A stretch of 24,864 nt of DNA, taken from positions 1 through 24,864 of the forward strand of contig JBBDYH010000076.1 in the NCBI GenBank assembly GCA_040901795.1, written 5' to 3'. Source of the stretch: JBBDYH01 sp040901795 (GTDB lineage: Bacteria > Planctomycetota > Planctomycetia > Pirellulales > JALHPA01). The position numbers were made by a program, and so were the translations under genes. Shown here one piece after another: positions 22,708 through 24,864 of the stretch (its first letter is position 1; each line of letters begins with the position of its first letter). The notes below the pieces were generated by a model. It saw only the letters and a list, made by a program, of their open reading frames with translations, was not told the DNA's origin and made no database searches.

Positions 22708-23859
22708 CTAACGTAAACGTAACCGATGAAGAGCGAACGACATCGCCACGGCCGCAATGATCGCCAGCACGATCGTAGAAGGCTCAGGGATGGTGGCAAT
22801 AAAAGCCTCACCGCGCATGCCTTGCAAGGCGTCGCCTACGATCGTCAGGCCGTCGTCGGAAACTGCATTAGCCCTGGTCAGGACCCAGTCATCAAGGCCA
22901 GTGGCCCCCAGGCCAATAAGCAAATCCCGCAGGTCAACCATACCGGTGGTCTCCGACCAATAAAACGCTCGCGTCGGTACTTCGCCGTCGCCGGCCGGCA
23001 CCTCTGCCGTGCCGACGATGGCGGTTCCGTCCACGCTGATACCCAGGGCGCTAGTGCTGTGAATCGGCAGTGCTCCAGGAAAGGTACCCAAGCTCATGAC
23101 ACCTTCGTCGGTCCAACGAACGGCCTGGGAACGGGCCGACATCATCGCGCCGAAGGTGTTGAACCCCGCACTGATCCCATTGTTCGCAACTGCGCGAGCG
23201 CTGGAGCTCCTTGAGCCGGGCAGCATCGGCAGCCCGTTCCTTTGCCCGTCGCTTGTCCAGCGGACGGCTCCTGTACCGGCGTGTATTGTCTGCCCGACGA
23301 TATACTGCGCATTGGGCGAAATGGCGTGTGCTACGCCGTCGCCCAGGTCTTGCAGTCCGGTGGCGGGCGTCCAGCGAAAGGCTGCTGTCCTGTCACTGAA
23401 TTGTCCAGCACCGACGACCACAGTCCCATCTTCATTGACGTCGAAGCCATGGCTGTCAGGTCTTCCTCCGCCGGGGAAATCGCCAAGGAGTTGATACCCA
23501 CCGGGGCTCGTCCAGCGAAAGGCTTGGAAGCCGTCACCGCTTGTTCGATAAGTACCAACAATGGTTGAACCGTCAGCCGAGATTGCTGCACCATCGGTTT
23601 CCACGATTGCTGCGGCACTGGGCACACTTGCATCGAGCAGGATCGTTTCGTTCGGGGTCCAGCGGAATAGCTGGCGGGATAGAACGTTGTTGCCCGTGAA
23701 GCCGATGACCGTGCCATCGTTGGACACATCCAACGCATAGCTGTTCGTGAGCCCCAGTGGATTAAACGTTTGGCCGCCGGCCAGGTCGGATGCTAAGGCG
23801 ATGCTAAGACCGAACACTAAGAGGGACGGTAGTTCGAGAAACAAGTGCCGGTTTTTCAT
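22708..23859 (-). CDS. Secreted HAF-repeat protein with PEP-CTERM sorting signal
   Basis: The 383-residue protein begins with a signal peptide (LPSLLVFGLSIALASDLAGG after MKNRHLFLE). Its body is a series of HAF-type repeats of about 45 residues, each with an AFRWT strand and an ISADGSTIVG strand: QAFRWTSPGGYQLLGDFPGG, AAFRWTPATGLQDLG, AVRWTDEGVMSLGTFPG. The C-terminus (357-383) is a PEP-CTERM signal: IPEPST, a hydrophobic helix IVLAIIAAVAMSFAL and a basic end HRLRLR. Such proteins are processed by an exosortase and are exported to the cell surface or matrix. No exosortase is in this window. I chose the ATG at 23859, with GAGAGG upstream, as it starts the signal peptide. It converges on the tailspike-like gene. 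Confidence 0.88.
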   Translation of the reverse strand: MKNRHLFLELPSLLVFGLSIALASDLAGGQTFNPLGLTNSYALDVSNDGTVIGFTGNNVLSRQLFRWTPNETILLDASVPSAAAIVETDGAAISADGSTIVGTYRTSGDGFQAFRWTSPGGYQLLGDFPGGGRPDSHGFDVNEDGTVVVGAGQFSDRTAAFRWTPATGLQDLGDGVAHAISPNAQYIVGQTIHAGTGAVRWTSDGQRNGLPMLPGSRSSSARAVANNGISAGFNTFGAMMSARSQAVRWTDEGVMSLGTFPGALPIHSTSALGISVDGTAIVGTAEVPAGDGEVPTRAFYWSETTGMVDLRDLLIGLGATGLDDWVLTRANAVSDDGLTIVGDALQGMRGEAFIATIPEPSTIVLAIIAAVAMSFALHRLRLR

Positions 23860-23915
23860 GGCTTCCTCTCCGTGGACGTGCTTGGGTGGCACGAGGCCTA
23901 GATCCCCCCTCCTCG

Positions 23916-23944
23916 ATCCTAGTTCCCTGGAGGGGGTGTGTAAA
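23916..23944 (-). promoter_or_regulatory. Probable promoter of the PEP-CTERM gene
   Basis: On the minus strand: TTTACA (23944-23939), a 17-base spacer, TAGGAT (23921-23916), about 57 bases before the ATG at 23859. Confidence 0.45.
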
Positions 23945-24031
23945 GTCGTCGATACATCGCCACGCAGGTTTGCGCCGGCTGCGAAGCGGCGCTGGTTTGA
24001 GCTTGCCGAGCGCGGCTATACGCTACGCCGC

Positions 24032-24208
24032 ATGTACGGGTACGTCGCCATCGACCAGGCAGGCAACGACATGGCCACGCAGGCGGTGCAATGCAGAGTT
24101 GCGATCATGGCCGACATTACGATTCGGCTATGGCAGCTACGGCTACAGTTAAACGACGCCGGCAAGGACCAGGAGCGCTACGAGATCATTTACTACGATG
24201 TCGCCTAA
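24032..24208 (+). CDS. Doubtful small ORF, 58 residues, unknown
   Basis: The frame encodes MYGYVAIDQAGNDMATQAV and ends ERYEIIYYDVA. It continues upstream without a stop, with ERGYTLRRMYG, into the region opposite the PEP-CTERM gene. Residue composition is protein-like (aromatic and alternating charged residues at the end), unlike most shadow frames, but there is no good ribosome site. A GTG at 23936 has a GGAGG only two bases away, too close, and it overlaps the opposite promoter. It may be a fragment of a decayed gene. I recognise no family. Confidence 0.3.
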   Translation: MYGYVAIDQAGNDMATQAVQCRVAIMADITIRLWQLRLQLNDAGKDQERYEIIYYDVA

Positions 24209-24237
24209 GTGCGGAGAATGAGGCACGCGCAAACCGC

Positions 24238-24531
24238 CTAGCGGGTCGTACTGGGCGCGCCTTGGGTCGCGCGGTATTCGCGCACGAGGAGATCACAATA
24301 GGCGTCGCTCCAGCTTTTGAAGGAAATGATAAAGCGGTATACAGCGCGGGAAGTTCGTTCGGGCAATTCGTCGCGGACCAGTGCCAGCAACAAAGCGTGA
24401 TCGATGGCGGGCGCAAGCCGCTCGTCGCGGAAAGGAGGCCTGTTGCGAAGCAGGGCCTTGATTCGCTTGATCTCCGCGTCGGACGCTTTCGGCCGCGCAG
24501 TGGTCTTTTCCCTTTTCCTTTTTTCAGGCAT
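24238..24531 (-). CDS. Unknown 97-residue basic protein
   Basis: The protein starts MPEKRKREKTTARPKASDAE. The first 20 residues are basic and the rest helical: IKRIKALLRNRPPFRDERLA, DHALLLALVRDELPERTSRA and IISFKSWSDAYCDLLVREY. The pattern could suit a nucleic-acid-binding or regulatory role, but I recognise no family. There is no signal peptide. The ATG at 24531 was chosen as the start of the basic helix. An in-frame start at 24597 would add 22 residues upstream and would leave no room for the promoter. No Shine-Dalgarno site is visible. Confidence 0.6.
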   Translation of the reverse strand: MPEKRKREKTTARPKASDAEIKRIKALLRNRPPFRDERLAPAIDHALLLALVRDELPERTSRAVYRFIISFKSWSDAYCDLLVREYRATQGAPSTTR

Positions 24532-24588
24532 TGCTTTGTGCTTAGTTGAGAAAGCGCCAGCACCTGGCGAGAACGGGCAAATGGGGCG

Positions 24589-24616
24589 ATTGTACAAATG
24601 ACACGGTTTTTTGAAA
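24589..24616 (-). promoter_or_regulatory. Possible promoter of the 97-residue gene
   Basis: On the minus strand: TTTCAA (24616-24611), a 16-base spacer, TACAAT (24594-24589), about 58 bases before the ATG at 24531. The -35 match is weak. Confidence 0.35.
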
Positions 24617-24779
24617 AGAATGCCGCCATGACGGAGAGCCGGTTGCGTTGTGCCGAAGTTCGTGGTTTGTTTTGGTTTGTATCGAGCGCTGAAATGGCTT
24701 TACCCCAAGAGCGCGCCCACTGCTGCGCTCGGATAATGCTTGGCGAAGATTTTCTTTTCTTTTTACACCCCCCTGGCCC
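24617..24779. other. Right-end intergenic region without a recognised gene
   Basis: Together with its flanks (24532-24864) this is over 300 bases with no convincing gene. It contains T-rich stretches near 24660-24690 and 24750-24765 and is bounded by two promoters pointing away from each other. A 61-codon frame (24598-24783, +) is probably chance. Confidence 0.4.
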
Positions 24780-24808
24780 TTGACGGTGTATTTGTTGCGA
24801 TGTAAAAT
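24780..24808 (+). promoter_or_regulatory. Sigma70-like promoter pointing out of the right edge
   Basis: TTGACG (24780-24785), a 17-base spacer, TAAAAT (24803-24808). Transcription would begin near 24815 and run into the hairpin repeat at 24821 and beyond the window. Confidence 0.55.
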
Positions 24809-24820
24809 GGTCGATCGCGG

Positions 24821-24846
24821 TAGGGATGGCCCTTGCGGGCCACCCC
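24821..24846. repeat. GC-rich hairpin at the right end
   Basis: TGGCCC-TTGC-GGGCCA (24827-24842) is a perfect 6-bp stem, extended imperfectly by GGG on the left and CCC on the right. It resembles the GTGGCC-ACAA-GGCCAC hairpin at 1409-1428 and is probably another intergenic repeat. Confidence 0.5.
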
Positions 24847-24864
24847 CCGCGCAGATCCGTACGT

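Overview
The window looks like a Planctomycetota chromosome, probably a Pirellula-like lineage. This is inferred from content, not from a marker gene. The clues are a secreted protein of a planctomycete-type family (TIGR03009-like), a HAF-repeat protein with a PEP-CTERM sorting tail, a secreted carboxypeptidase-regulatory/thioredoxin fusion, a secreted di-heme c-type cytochrome, an NfeD-NfeD-FloA membrane cluster, GC-rich DNA, and many hairpin and short tandem repeats between genes.

Layout. Positions 3-1364 (+) hold the 3' two thirds of speA. It converges on a secreted thioredoxin-like protein (1579-3519, -). Next on the minus strand is a DUF5615/DUF433 toxin-antitoxin-like pair (3691-4247) whose promoter sits so close to the first ATG that the mRNA may be leaderless. 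It is followed by an LdhA-type D-lactate dehydrogenase (4316-5323, -). A HAD phosphatase (5506-6132, +) and a secreted planctomycete protein (6363-7499, +) follow. Positions 7678-13726 (+) carry a membrane cluster: a long NfeD whose protease-like modules lack the expected serine, a short NfeD, the flotillin-like FloA, a one-pass membrane protein of unknown function and a beta-hydroxyacid dehydrogenase. Convergent to it are a PYROXD2-like FAD oxidoreductase (13770-15416, -) and the di-heme cytochrome (15459-16901, -). Positions 17112-17444 are the 3' remnant of an IS4-family transposase.

The accessory part lies right of the IS remnant. It holds a 136-residue unknown protein (17847-18257), a subtilisin resembling intracellular serine proteases (18369-19376), a 62-residue stub that copies the start of a pectate-lyase-type beta-helix (19489-19677), and a 963-residue mosaic tailspike-like protein (19793-22684). 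All four are on the plus strand, and three have strong Shine-Dalgarno sites at short to normal spacing; that of the 136-residue gene is slightly wide. No other phage structural gene is visible, so this may be a domesticated tail-fibre-like surface module. The window closes with the PEP-CTERM protein (22708-23859, -), a doubtful small ORF, a 97-residue unknown protein (24238-24531, -) and a good promoter pointing out of the right edge.

No tRNA, rRNA, CRISPR array or replication origin was recognised. Intergenic repeats are a notable theme. At least two families of paired hairpins occur, and in two places the repeat itself supplies the stop codon of the adjacent gene or genes.
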